This document shows, one piece after another, positions 20,480-30,168 of a stretch of 64,000 bases of DNA. Every line of letters begins with the position of its first letter. The stretch's first letter is position 1. The notes under the pieces were generated by a model. The model was given only the letters and a program-made list of their open reading frames with translations. It made no database searches and was not told the origin of the DNA. The stretch comes from Candidatus Omnitrophota bacterium (GTDB lineage Bacteria; Hinthialibacterota; Hinthialibacteria; Hinthialibacterales; Hinthialibacteraceae): NCBI GenBank assembly GCA_003598175.1, contig QZKN01000002.1:1-64000 (forward strand), in the 5' to 3' direction. The position numbers were made by a program, and so were the translations under genes.

Positions 20480-21538
20480 ATGAAACACGAGTATGCCATC
20501 TTTGACAGCGCCTGGAAAGAAATTCTGGAAGCGCATTTCCCATCGTTCATCCAATTCTTCTTCCCGGAAATCCACGATGAGATCGATTGGAAACACGGTC
20601 ATGAATTTCTGGACAAGGAGTTTCAAAAAATCGTCCGCGCGGCAAAAACCGGCAAACGTTTCGTCGATAAATTGATTAAAGTCTATCGGAAAACCGGCGA
20701 AGAAACATGGGTATTGATCCATATCGAAATGCAAACGCAAGTCGATCACGACCTGGCGGAACGGATCTATGTGTATAACTGCCTGGTTTATTTGCGGTAT
20801 AAACAAAAAGTCATGAGCATCGCAATATTGGGAGATGAAAATCCCCACTGGCGACCGGACCGATTCGACTATACTATATGGGGTAGTCAGGCGTTTCTGC
20901 GATTTCGAACCGTGAAATTATTGGATTACCGGATTGGCATCGAAGACCTGCAAACCGGTTCGAATCCATTCGCTTTCTTCGTGGTTGCCCATCTCAAGAC
21001 ATTGGAAACCCAAAAGGATTTGGGTAAACGCCTGGAATGGAAAACGGCAATCACGAAACGAATGGTGGAACTGGGAATGCCGGAAGCGGAAGCCGCCTCG
21101 TTATTCCGGTTCATCGATTTTTTGATGTATTTGCCCGAAGATTTGGAAATGGAATTAACGGAAATCATTCATCAATATCAGGAGGAAAAAAAAATGCCGT
21201 TCATTGCTCCGTTTGAAGAACTGGCCATGAAAAAAGGATTTCAAGAAGGGAAAAATGAAGGTTGGCAAGAAGGCAGACAAGAAGGCAGACAAGAAGGCAG
21301 ACAAGAAGGCAGACAAGAAGGCAGGCAAGAAGGCAGACAAGAAGGTAGGCAAGAAGGCAGCCTTCAGGTATCTCGTGAAGCCGTAATCGACATATTAAAC
21401 ATGCGATTCGCGAAAATTCCTTACTCTGTAAATGAATCGATCCAAAACATCAACCATTTATCACGGTTACGGGATTTGCGCAAATATGCAATCGCATCCC
21501 AATCACTTGAAGAGTTCACTCAATTATTGGAAAAATAG
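20480..21538 (+). CDS. Rpn family recombination-promoting nuclease/putative transposase (PD-(D/E)XK), copy 2
   Basis: MKHEYAIFDSAWKEILEAHFPSFIQFFFPEIHDEIDWKHGHEFLDKEFQKIVRAAKTGKRFVDKLIKVYRKTGEETWVLIHIEMQTQ; start at internal ATG after the palindrome. Confidence 0.87.
   Translation: MKHEYAIFDSAWKEILEAHFPSFIQFFFPEIHDEIDWKHGHEFLDKEFQKIVRAAKTGKRFVDKLIKVYRKTGEETWVLIHIEMQTQVDHDLAERIYVYNCLVYLRYKQKVMSIAILGDENPHWRPDRFDYTIWGSQAFLRFRTVKLLDYRIGIEDLQTGSNPFAFFVVAHLKTLETQKDLGKRLEWKTAITKRMVELGMPEAEAASLFRFIDFLMYLPEDLEMELTEIIHQYQEEKKMPFIAPFEELAMKKGFQEGKNEGWQEGRQEGRQEGRQEGRQEGRQEGRQEGRQEGSLQVSREAVIDILNMRFAKIPYSVNESIQNINHLSRLRDLRKYAIASQSLEEFTQLLEK
21266..21361 (+). repeat. 12-bp in-frame tandem repeat CAAGAAGGCAGA x8 (QEGR)7-QEGS
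   Basis: Eight consecutive units, variants only at unit positions 9 and 12. Confidence 0.97.
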
Positions 21539-21776
21539 ATTTTCCCTCCCGATTTTAGGCATCCGAGGATGGGGAATGATTCATTTATCCCCCGCAAAAG
21601 TATAATATATGGTTGGAAGAGATTGCAACTGAATCGATTCTGTGGTCAAATAGAGTGGTCTATCACATTACAAGGCCTTAAGGGTGCTGAATACGCCGGG
21701 ATACCAGTCATCCATTCATGTTTTAGCATCGTTAGGTGCGCAACACTTCAAAAAAAAGAAATGGGGAGTGAGAAGA

Positions 21777-22112
21777 ATGCGCATAATCAAAAAAACTCAA
21801 GGTGATGTGGTTATGCTGACCGTATCGGGAGCGATTTCGTTTATGGATACGTCCACATTAAAAACGATGCTGCATCGCCTGGCGCACGAGGGGAAAAAAA
21901 AGATCATCGTGGACTGCAAAGAGATGGACAGCCTGAACAGTATTGCGCTCGGTATTTTTTTAAAAGCGTATAAATCCATGCAGGAAGGGTCCATTGCTTT
22001 CGCGAATGTGAATCCTCACGTGCAGAAAGTTTTTCACGATACCAATCTCGACAGCATATTTCCACTCTATAATTCGATTGAAGAGGCGTTGGATTTTTAC
22101 AAACATGCGTAG
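21777..22112 (+). CDS. STAS domain protein (anti-sigma factor antagonist family)
   Basis: MRIIKKTQGDVVMLTVSGAISFMDTSTLKTMLHRLAHEGKKKIIVDCKEMDSLNSIALGIFLKAYK. Confidence 0.8.
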   Translation: MRIIKKTQGDVVMLTVSGAISFMDTSTLKTMLHRLAHEGKKKIIVDCKEMDSLNSIALGIFLKAYKSMQEGSIAFANVNPHVQKVFHDTNLDSIFPLYNSIEEALDFYKHA

Positions 22113-22206
22113 GATAAATCCTATTTTATAATCCATCGTTCGATCACGCTATGGATGGACAAAATAATCACGACTCATCCTATAATTTCTTCGATGCGAA
22201 AGGGAA

Positions 22207-23013
22207 TTGCACAACCAATCCCTCGAAACACTCCTTGATCCCGGATTGACCGAAATGCCCTTACTTCATACGGAAGCATTGACCTTGCGCCGCCGCCGCA
22301 CGCGCGACGCCGACGCCTTGATCACATTATTCTGCCGCCAATACGGCAAGATCACCGCTTCCGCCCGTAGCGTCATGAAAACCACCAGCCGCCTGGCGGG
22401 AGTCACCCAACCTTTTCATTATTTAAACGTGGTGCTCTACGCCAAAAATGAGAGCCAGGATATTTGGACGTTGACGCAGGTTGCTCTGATCCACCGCTTC
22501 GCTTCGCTGCAAAACGATTTGTGGAAGATGGCGTTCGCATCATGCCTCTGCGAATGGATGGATTTACTCAGCGAGGAATTCGAATCGAATATGCGGGTGT
22601 GGGATTTACTGCTGGATGCCTTTCAACGCTGGGAAACCAACATGCCGGCGCAGGAAGAACTGTTTTTTTATCAGTGGCATTTGCTGGCGGACGCGGGATG
22701 GCAACCGGAAATCCGCCAATGTGTGTTATCCGGCAAAAAAGAGGAATCCGGGTGGATTTATCTGCCGCAGGAAGGAGGAATCGCCGCTCGCGGCCTGACT
22801 ACGGGAGGATTGGAAATCAGCGGCGGCGCCGTGCAGGCGCTCAGAAGAATCGCAGATTCCAACCATCCCCCCAACCATCGCTTGTCCATTGCGCAAAAAA
22901 ACGAAATCAACCTGCTGCTGAAACGGCATCTCGAATTTCATGGCGGCGGGCAATCGCGATCCAGCTTGTTTCTTGATAAACTATTTGAAGGAAAAAGCAA
23001 CTTTACTGATTGA
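22207..23013 (+). CDS. recO: DNA repair protein RecO
   Basis: TEALTLRRRRTRDADALITLFCRQYGKITASARSVMKTTSRLAGVTQPFHYLNVVLYAKNE typical RecO N-terminal OB fold; start possibly 22255. Confidence 0.85.
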   Translation: MHNQSLETLLDPGLTEMPLLHTEALTLRRRRTRDADALITLFCRQYGKITASARSVMKTTSRLAGVTQPFHYLNVVLYAKNESQDIWTLTQVALIHRFASLQNDLWKMAFASCLCEWMDLLSEEFESNMRVWDLLLDAFQRWETNMPAQEELFFYQWHLLADAGWQPEIRQCVLSGKKEESGWIYLPQEGGIAARGLTTGGLEISGGAVQALRRIADSNHPPNHRLSIAQKNEINLLLKRHLEFHGGGQSRSSLFLDKLFEGKSNFTD

Positions 23014-23065
23014 TCCCGCCGCCGCCACGCAACGTGATGTCGCCGGTGCTGACCAGGCCATTGCT
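23003..23065 (-). pseudogene. Orphan C-terminal remnant of a pseudopilin gene
   Basis: Minus-strand frame reads SNGLVSTGDITLRGGGGINQ-stop, 19/20 identical to the C-terminus of the 47396-48058 pseudopilin (SNGLVSAGDITLRGGGGINQ). Confidence 0.8.
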
Positions 23066-23191
23066 CGAAGGCGAGATACAGGCGAATAAAAGCGTTTGCC
23101 ATGCTATGGAAATCACAAGATACGATGAAGATTATGAGGAAATCATCTACGGCCGCAATCCCCGCGAAAAAGCGCTGATCCCGGATACAAA

Positions 23192-23539
23192 TCACTCTTC
23201 GTCTTTTTCCAATCCACGAAAAACTACCGCCGCTTTTTTCCCCTTTTCGTCGGTCGAAATGCGGCATATCCGGCCCTCATAAATTGGGGGAATCCCGTCC
23301 CGCTCCGTTTCCCACATTTTTTTGAGTTCGAGATCCATGAATAGCGCCAAACGAATGGCGTTTCCAATTTCCAACTCTTCATCGGTATAAAAAGCGAGTC
23401 CTCCCACCAATACCGGACCAATATCAACCGTGATCCCCTCCTTCCATTCCCCCTCAAGAAACGTTTTTCCCTCTTCGAGGCTGTAAATGAAAGGAATATT
23501 GACAATTTCACGATCGAAAATACGCCGTTCTGCAGACAT
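23192..23539 (-). CDS. PilZ-like domain protein
   Basis: MSAERRIFDREIVNIPFIYSLEEGKTFLEGEWKEGITVDIGPVLVGGLAFYTDEELEIGNAIRLALFM. Confidence 0.55.
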   Translation of the reverse strand: MSAERRIFDREIVNIPFIYSLEEGKTFLEGEWKEGITVDIGPVLVGGLAFYTDEELEIGNAIRLALFMDLELKKMWETERDGIPPIYEGRICRISTDEKGKKAAVVFRGLEKDEE

Positions 23540-23637
23540 TTTTTAGTTCACCTTTACGATTCCATGATATACAGTGCACCATTTTCCATCCGGAAAACGC
23601 CGTTGCCATTGCAGGTTAAGTGTAATGGGAAATACTT

Positions 23638-24717
23638 TCAATTCAATGGAGGCAACAACTCGATGGGATTCAATGCCTTGTCCAGCTCGCGAATTTCAAA
23701 ATGCAAAATCCCATTTTCCTGATCGGGAGTCCGGCCGGTGTTGCCGACTGTGGCAATTTGTTCTCCCCGTTTCACCTGCTGCCCGTTTTTCACTAAATTT
23801 TCGTTGTTGTTGGCATAAATCGTGCGAATTCCTTTTTTATTGATCTCTCCGTGATATAAAATGATGTAATTGCCGAAGCTGCTGCCCAGTTTCTGATCGC
23901 TGACTCCCGCCACCAATTGCACTTCGCCGTCCGCCGCCGCATACACCGGCATGCCGATCTCCGCGCCCAGATCGATGCCGGGATTGAAATCGAAGTCGCC
24001 CGTGGATGGATTAAAAGGGCGCACCACGCGGAAGGAATCTTTCAACGGCCATTGATATTTTAACGAACCGAATTGTTTCACGGCGCGTGGAAATTCCACG
24101 TCCTGCGCCGGAACGGATTTCTTTTGCGCCGAAGGCGTTTCAAGAGGTTTAGATGGGGGAGGCGTAATTTTCTCGATAACTCGTTTATCCTCTTTGGGCA
24201 AGTTAACGACCGGTTTTTCCGTGATCACAGTCACTTTTGTCGTTTCGACGTCCTTCACTTCCTTCGCGCGGGGAATCCAGAGGCTTTGCCATGCGCGCAG
24301 ATCTTTCGAATCGGTCAAATTGTTCGCTTCCTGCAGTTCCCGAGGGGTGATGTCGTAGGCTTTGGCGATGGCAAACAGGGTTTGACCGGGCTCGACCAGA
24401 TGATAAAGGCCGTCGGGTTTCACTTCTTCCGTTTTAATGAGGTCGACAAATTTGATTTCCGTCGCGCCGGGAACGAACAATCGCTTGTTTGCCGGCAGGA
24501 TTTGTTGGGGATCCTTGAGCCCGTTCACCCGTTGCAGGAGTTGGGGAGAAACCTCGTATGTTTTTGCTATGGCATACAGCGTTTCCCCCTCATTCGTGGT
24601 GTGCATCACGCCATCCATTACATATACGTCAGAAATGGTTTTAGGGCCGGTTGTCGTGCAGGCGACAAAAACAAGCCCTACAAGAAATAAAAGCGGGAAT
24701 AGAACAATACGATACAT
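23638..24717 (-). CDS. LysM/M23 peptidase-domain lipoprotein (NlpD-like)
   Basis: Lipobox VFVACTTT, two LysM repeats (NEGETLYAIAKTYEVSPQLLQRVNG; EPGQTLFAIAKAYDITPRELQEANN), M23 GIDLGAEIGMPVYAAADGEV...LHFEIRELDKALNPIELL. Confidence 0.9.
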   Translation of the reverse strand: MYRIVLFPLLFLVGLVFVACTTTGPKTISDVYVMDGVMHTTNEGETLYAIAKTYEVSPQLLQRVNGLKDPQQILPANKRLFVPGATEIKFVDLIKTEEVKPDGLYHLVEPGQTLFAIAKAYDITPRELQEANNLTDSKDLRAWQSLWIPRAKEVKDVETTKVTVITEKPVVNLPKEDKRVIEKITPPPSKPLETPSAQKKSVPAQDVEFPRAVKQFGSLKYQWPLKDSFRVVRPFNPSTGDFDFNPGIDLGAEIGMPVYAAADGEVQLVAGVSDQKLGSSFGNYIILYHGEINKKGIRTIYANNNENLVKNGQQVKRGEQIATVGNTGRTPDQENGILHFEIRELDKALNPIELLPPLN

Positions 24718-24810
24718 GATGACTCAACCCCTTCGGTTTAAATGACAAATCACAATCGCTGATCACGAATCCGGCGACCGGAAAATCATGAGCAAACGAC
24801 TTAACTATAA

Positions 24811-25539
24811 CTACGGTTCGCCGATCGCGGAAGCAACAGATTCCGTTGGGTTTTCCGTCTGGATCGATTCCTGCCGTTTACACATTCGCACGATGCGAAA
24901 AAAATCAAAAATATCTTCGCATTCAATCTCTTGAAATCCGGAAATTTTTCCTAGTTGATTCCATTCTTCGTCAGTCAACCATTGCGAGGATATTTTTTCA
25001 TTCGCGGTAAGGAAAATCGCTTCTCCCTCAGCCCCGAGAAGTGGAAAGATTTGCTGAAGAGCCAGTTTTTGATCCGCCCGATTCAGCGTAACCATCATGA
25101 AACTGGATATGATTTTGTCGAAGGATATTCGTAGAGGCAGATAGCGGCAATCCCCGACGATGAAATGGATATGGCGAGAGCCATGGTTTTTTTTCTTCGC
25201 CGGCTGAATCATCCCCAGCGACAGATCCAATCCTACGATCAACTTGGATTTCGTGGCGGCCAATTGGGTCAGAATCCCGGTTCCGCACCCGAGATCCAAA
25301 ATGCGATCTTCCACGTGGATGTAGGAATCCACCAAATGCGCCGCAGCTTGTTGATAGTCAGCGATCTGTTCGGTATAGAGACGATCGTAAATTCGCCCGA
25401 TGATGTTGTAAAATCGCCTGACCCGGATGGTATTCCGGGAACAGATATTTCTTCCGGCGTAACGAAAGACCATTCGACCCCAAAAGCGTTTCAACAATGG
25501 TTGGAAAAAAAACGATTTCTTTTCATTCATCGCAATCAA
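24811..25539 (-). CDS. Class I SAM-dependent methyltransferase
   Basis: DRILDLGCGTGILTQLAATKSKLIVGLDLSLGMI motif I. Confidence 0.88.
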   Translation of the reverse strand: MIAMNEKKSFFFQPLLKRFWGRMVFRYAGRNICSRNTIRVRRFYNIIGRIYDRLYTEQIADYQQAAAHLVDSYIHVEDRILDLGCGTGILTQLAATKSKLIVGLDLSLGMIQPAKKKNHGSRHIHFIVGDCRYLPLRISFDKIISSFMMVTLNRADQKLALQQIFPLLGAEGEAIFLTANEKISSQWLTDEEWNQLGKISGFQEIECEDIFDFFRIVRMCKRQESIQTENPTESVASAIGEP

Positions 25540-25691
25540 TTAAATCCGTATCATATCAAGAACTTTTCCTGATGCCTGCAATCAATCAGGATCATATATA
25601 TTCGATAAGAATTTTAGTTCATCATACCGTATTCGTGAATCGTTGTTGAGTGATACAGGATTCAATCGCCATTGCCATTTGCATCATTATA

Positions 25692-26945
25692 TTATTGATG
25701 CAACACAAAGAAATCTCGTCGTTTTTCCGCGGTCGTATCATAGATCGTGCGAAACACATCTTCTTCGACCTGCGTCAACTCCTGTTTTCTCCGTTGCATG
25801 ACGCGCCGGGCCACCTGCATACACTTCTCGAACCGATATTCGACCATTCGTTCCGCTCCCCCCCACGAGAACGAAGGAATGTATTTCGGCGGGAATCCCG
25901 TGCCGAAGATATTGCAGCAGGTTCCGATAATCGTGCCGGTGTTGAACATGGAGTTGATTCCGCTTTTGGTGTGGTCGCCGATAGTGCTGCCGACAAACAG
26001 GCTGCCGGTCGATACGGGTTCGCCATTAATGAAACAACGAACGATCCCGTAATCGTTTTTCAGATCGCTGTTATTGGAATCCGCGCCGAGATTAACCCAC
26101 TGCCCCAAATAGGCATGGCCGAGAAATCCTTCATGCTGTTTGTTGCTATAGGAATGAACAATGCTTTCTTCCACCTCGCCGCCGATTTTACAAAACTCGC
26201 CGATGCTGGTTCCTTCATAAATTTTTGCCGCAATCTTGACCATACTTTCCTGGCCGATATAACAAGGACCTTCAATCACGGCTTGCGGATAAATTTTGGC
26301 GTTCCGGTCAATGATCACCGGCCCACCTTCGGCGTCGATGACTACGCCGGGTTTGACCGATGCGCCCTCCGCGATGGTAATTTGTTCCGGCGCCAGCAGA
26401 TGCACGCCCTCATACACCTTTCCGTCTTTCGCTCCGTTGCAGCCGAGTTCCTTGGCATCCACCTCGATTTGGGCGGCGTTGTTCTGAATCAGATCCCACG
26501 GATAATTGATCACGACGGCTTCGATTTCCTGCGCAGGCAATCCCAAAAACGGTCCTACCGATAGCGGATTGTTCCAATCGATTTTGGCGAAGTGCTGGCC
26601 GGAAAGCCGGGCGGCGACCAATGTGTCGCCGCAGTGAAACACTTGATCTTCGCCCTCGGGAGAAATCGCATGCGCCAGTTTTTTATTCCAAATCACACGT
26701 CCGTTTAACAGCAGACCTCTATCGCCAAAACCACCGTTTACCTTTTCGGTTCCTTTCTGCTGTTTGACCAGTTTGGCGAGATAATTTCGCACGTGAAAGG
26801 CAATTTGAACGGTGGGATAACAAGCCGCCGCCTTTTCCCACAGCAAACGAATCCCGCAACGCAAATCATAGACGGGCCGGTTCAAGGTAAGTGGATTGAT
26901 ATTACAAAATCCCGCATCTTCGAACAGAATGATTTGATTAACCAT
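25692..26945 (-). CDS. GlmU-like sugar nucleotidyltransferase with left-handed beta-helix
   Basis: MVNQIILFEDAGFCNINPLTLNRPVYDLRCGIRLLWEK; hexapeptide repeats GPVIIDRNAKIYPQAVIEGPCYIGQESMVKIAAKIYEGTSIGEFCKIGG. Confidence 0.8.
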   Translation of the reverse strand: MVNQIILFEDAGFCNINPLTLNRPVYDLRCGIRLLWEKAAACYPTVQIAFHVRNYLAKLVKQQKGTEKVNGGFGDRGLLLNGRVIWNKKLAHAISPEGEDQVFHCGDTLVAARLSGQHFAKIDWNNPLSVGPFLGLPAQEIEAVVINYPWDLIQNNAAQIEVDAKELGCNGAKDGKVYEGVHLLAPEQITIAEGASVKPGVVIDAEGGPVIIDRNAKIYPQAVIEGPCYIGQESMVKIAAKIYEGTSIGEFCKIGGEVEESIVHSYSNKQHEGFLGHAYLGQWVNLGADSNNSDLKNDYGIVRCFINGEPVSTGSLFVGSTIGDHTKSGINSMFNTGTIIGTCCNIFGTGFPPKYIPSFSWGGAERMVEYRFEKCMQVARRVMQRRKQELTQVEEDVFRTIYDTTAEKRRDFFVLHQ

Positions 26946-27031
26946 AGTTTTACCTCTCCAAAGATCGAATAGGGAGGCTGAACCTATCCGGATCAACCTC
27001 CGCCATTTGATTGCAAGCGAGCGGATTATTT

Positions 27032-27799
27032 TTATGGTTTGTTATCATAAACCCATTTATAATAATCGTATCGCTTCAATTTGGTCGCCGCCGGTTCATC
27101 CAAAATAAAGGTTGCCTGCGGATGCATTTGTAGAGCCGAAGCGGTGATTTCCGCCGTGATCGGCCCTTCGATCGCGCGAGCGATGGTCTCCGCCTTCTTT
27201 TCTCCATTGCAAAGGAGCAGGCAGTGGCCGGCTTCCATGATCGTGCCGACGCCCATCGTGATCGCATACCGCGGCACATCTTCTTTTTTCGCAAAGAAAC
27301 GGGCGTTGTCATCAATGGTTTCCTGCGTCAACGTCTTCATGCGAGTGCGGGATCCTAGCGAGGAACCCGGCTCATTGAAGGCGATGTGACCGTCGCCGCC
27401 AATCCCAAGAACCTGCAGGTCGATTCCTCCCGCTTTTTCGATCTCGTCTTCATACCATTCGCAGAATGCATCCACGTCAGGAGCTGTCCCGCTGGGAACG
27501 TGAATGTTTTGCGGCTGCACGTTGATGTGATTGAACAGATTATCGTGCATAAAATAATGATACGATTGATCGTGAGAAGGCGGCAAACCGCAGTATTCGT
27601 CAAGATTGAATGTGGTCACTTTGGAGAAATCCAATCCCTCATTTTTATGCATACGGATCAGTTCCTTATACAAACCGATGGGGGTGCTGCCGGTTGCCAG
27701 TCCCAGCACGCAATTGGGAATGTTCTTGACCAGATTTGCGACGATCAGGGCCGCTTCCTTGCTCATTGCCTCATAATCTTTTTTTATGATGACTTCCAT
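27032..27799 (-). CDS. nagB: Glucosamine-6-phosphate deaminase
   Basis: LGLATGSTPIGLYKELIRMHKNEGLDFSKVTTFNLDEYCGL...QVLGIGGDGHIAFNEPGSSLGSRTR. Confidence 0.95.
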   Translation of the reverse strand: MEVIIKKDYEAMSKEAALIVANLVKNIPNCVLGLATGSTPIGLYKELIRMHKNEGLDFSKVTTFNLDEYCGLPPSHDQSYHYFMHDNLFNHINVQPQNIHVPSGTAPDVDAFCEWYEDEIEKAGGIDLQVLGIGGDGHIAFNEPGSSLGSRTRMKTLTQETIDDNARFFAKKEDVPRYAITMGVGTIMEAGHCLLLCNGEKKAETIARAIEGPITAEITASALQMHPQATFILDEPAATKLKRYDYYKWVYDNKP

Positions 27800-28107
27800 C
27801 TCGAATCCTTACTCCTCTCCTTGATAAGTGATTGAACAAACGATGGTTCATCCTTTGTTCTCACCGATGCCGATGAAATTCTTTTCCAGCCAATAATAAA
27901 AGTGATTTTCATCAGTCAGGTATTTTCATCGAAAACATTGCAGCGGTGAAGGGATGGATCAAACCGCTCTGTTTTGGCCATTATTACGAGCGTTCCACGA
28001 ATTGGAATTTGAGTGTTCAATCCATATTCGCATTGATATTACGTCACCGCTGGCATCGGACGCAGTTTTTTGTATAATAACGCTGATTTCGAGAAAATAT
28101 GAAAACC

Positions 28108-28164
28108 GGGTAAAGCAGGCGTCTCGCCTGCGTCGTTCGCGCAAGCGGGACGCTGGCTTTACCC
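28108..28164. repeat. Nested inverted repeat GGGTAAAGC...GCTTTACCC with inner GCAGGC-GTCTC-GCCTGC
   Basis: Outer arms 28108-28116 and 28156-28164; inner hairpin 28115-28131. Confidence 0.85.
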
Positions 28165-28275
28165 ATGACGCCAGTTTCAACGTGGTTTCTTTCATGAGTG
28201 GAAGTGAGCACAACATAGGAATTGATTATTTAGTTGAGGCCATGATAACGGTAATTGTTTTATAAATAACATCCA

Positions 28276-30147
28276 ATGAACGAAAAAATCCCTCGGTTTC
28301 TTGAAATACCCGGCGTTATATTTCTGGTATATGCATTGTTGGCTTTTGTATTCCTGTGGCCGCTTCCGATTCGACTCGGATCGATCATTCCCGCGGAAAC
28401 TCTCGATCCCGGATTGTTTATCTGGCAGATGCATTCGAATTTTCAAGCGTTCGCAAGCGGATTTGGACAACCGTTCGACGGGAACATTTTCCATCCCGAA
28501 CCCCATTCGCGACTCTACACGGAATCGATGTTTTTCGTGGCCGCCTTGATGTGGCCGCTATATTTGTGCGGTGTATCCACCATTGCCTGTTATAATCTCG
28601 CCTGCCTTCTGGCGCTGGCGCTGGCCGGATACGCGGCATGGTCCATCGCTTGTGATGTTACGAACAATAAATTACTTTCACTGGCCGGCGGCGCGATCTT
28701 CGCCTTTTCGACATTTCATCTGGTTTGTCTCAATCGGCCCCCGCTCTTGTTTTCAGGGGTATTACTCCTGGCATTCCGTAATTTGTACCTTTTTTTGCAG
28801 GAGGGTAAAAAAATCCATTGGATCGGTTACCTGATTTTCTCGATTCTCCTGCCGGGTTGTTGCTTTTACTATACATTCTTACATCTCTGGATCACGGTTC
28901 TGCTCCTTATTTTTTACCTCGTATTCAAGAAACGATTCGGTTCCATCCAAAACCACATCCGACTCGGCGTCTGCGTGGCATGGATCGGTCTATTTTATTT
29001 CGTAATCTGGAAATCCTATGTTCCGATCTGGCAACAACAGGTAATTTCCGCAACGGCGACGGATTATTATTATCAAGTGACATCCGCCGCCGTGGCCAAC
29101 TTCATTTGGCCGAATTGGCTGAATATCCATCACACGGCGCTCCCCACTCTTTCCATACCGTTTACGGATCTGGGATTTTTTCCGGGTTTTTATGCGCTGA
29201 TTTTCGTCGGAATCGCCATCTATGCACATTGGCCAAGCCAGTGGATCACGGCCAATCCGACGCGCAGAAAAATCGCAACGATTGTATTCCTCCTCGCATT
29301 CCTATGGCTGTTCCTGATTCTGTACTGTGCGTTATATGGGGGAATATTGACTCGACTGGGGCCGTTGAAAATATCCATTCACAATCTGCACCGGCTACAG
29401 ATGCAATTTGGGATCGTGATCACAGTCGGCTTTTTTCTGCGTTACGAATTTTCCCGGATCGCAATCGGCATGAAACAATCCGCCGACATGCGCTTCCCTG
29501 CCCTTGCGATCGCAGCCCTTTTATCGTTTTGTTTTTGCGGCATGTATCCGCTGCGCTGGCTTACGGAACCGTTTTCTCCCCTTTCCTATTTCCAATTTCA
29601 CGGCCGATTTGGGATTTTCCTGTTGCTGTTCGGCTCCGTCATGGCCGTGATTGGTTTGCAGTTCCTTCTCGAAAAATTCAAGTTGGCCAAATACCAGCTG
29701 ATCGTGTGTGTTTTCATAACGTTTCTTGTGATTGAAGAATGTTGGCCGGGCATCCGCTTTTCCAAAGTCCCCACTCAATCAACCCTAGCGTCGGTTTACA
29801 CCTGGCTGCAAAATCAGGGTGGAGTTCATGTCATCGCCGAATTGCCGATTCACGACAAGCAAAAAAATTCGTGGTATCAATTGAATTCGATTTACCATAA
29901 TAAACAATTAATCAACGGGTACGCCTGGATGGAACCACCCTGGTATGGAAACTTCGGCGCAGAAATGAACCAATTTCCGAGCGATCGGTCAATTCAACGG
30001 CTGAAAGAACACGAAGTCGGCGTCGTCGTCATCCACAAAGAATTTCTGCAGGAAAACGAGTATGTGAGAATCCGCGCGGAGGTGGATTCCCGAACCGATT
30101 TATCATTGGTTTACGAGGATGACAAGTCGTTCGTCGTGCGGCTGTAA
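28276..30147 (+). CDS. Polytopic membrane protein, probable glycosyltransferase/YfhO-like
   Basis: 623 aa, many hydrophobic segments; family call from general architecture only. Confidence 0.5.
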   Translation: MNEKIPRFLEIPGVIFLVYALLAFVFLWPLPIRLGSIIPAETLDPGLFIWQMHSNFQAFASGFGQPFDGNIFHPEPHSRLYTESMFFVAALMWPLYLCGVSTIACYNLACLLALALAGYAAWSIACDVTNNKLLSLAGGAIFAFSTFHLVCLNRPPLLFSGVLLLAFRNLYLFLQEGKKIHWIGYLIFSILLPGCCFYYTFLHLWITVLLLIFYLVFKKRFGSIQNHIRLGVCVAWIGLFYFVIWKSYVPIWQQQVISATATDYYYQVTSAAVANFIWPNWLNIHHTALPTLSIPFTDLGFFPGFYALIFVGIAIYAHWPSQWITANPTRRKIATIVFLLAFLWLFLILYCALYGGILTRLGPLKISIHNLHRLQMQFGIVITVGFFLRYEFSRIAIGMKQSADMRFPALAIAALLSFCFCGMYPLRWLTEPFSPLSYFQFHGRFGIFLLLFGSVMAVIGLQFLLEKFKLAKYQLIVCVFITFLVIEECWPGIRFSKVPTQSTLASVYTWLQNQGGVHVIAELPIHDKQKNSWYQLNSIYHNKQLINGYAWMEPPWYGNFGAEMNQFPSDRSIQRLKEHEVGVVVIHKEFLQENEYVRIRAEVDSRTDLSLVYEDDKSFVVRL

Positions 30148-30168
30148 CCATGCGGGATTTCAGCACGA

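Noticed and set aside
21266-21361. Possible CRISPR array
   Set aside because: Contiguous 12-bp coding repeats with no spacers; it is an in-frame minisatellite.
27954-28265. 103-aa plus ORF upstream of the 28276 gene
   Set aside because: It reads straight through the 28108-28164 palindrome and lacks a credible RBS or conserved features.
28818-29735. 305-aa plus ORF overlapping the 28276-30147 membrane protein
   Set aside because: Out-of-frame overlap; Arg/His/Pro-rich, whereas the main frame has clear TM periodicity.
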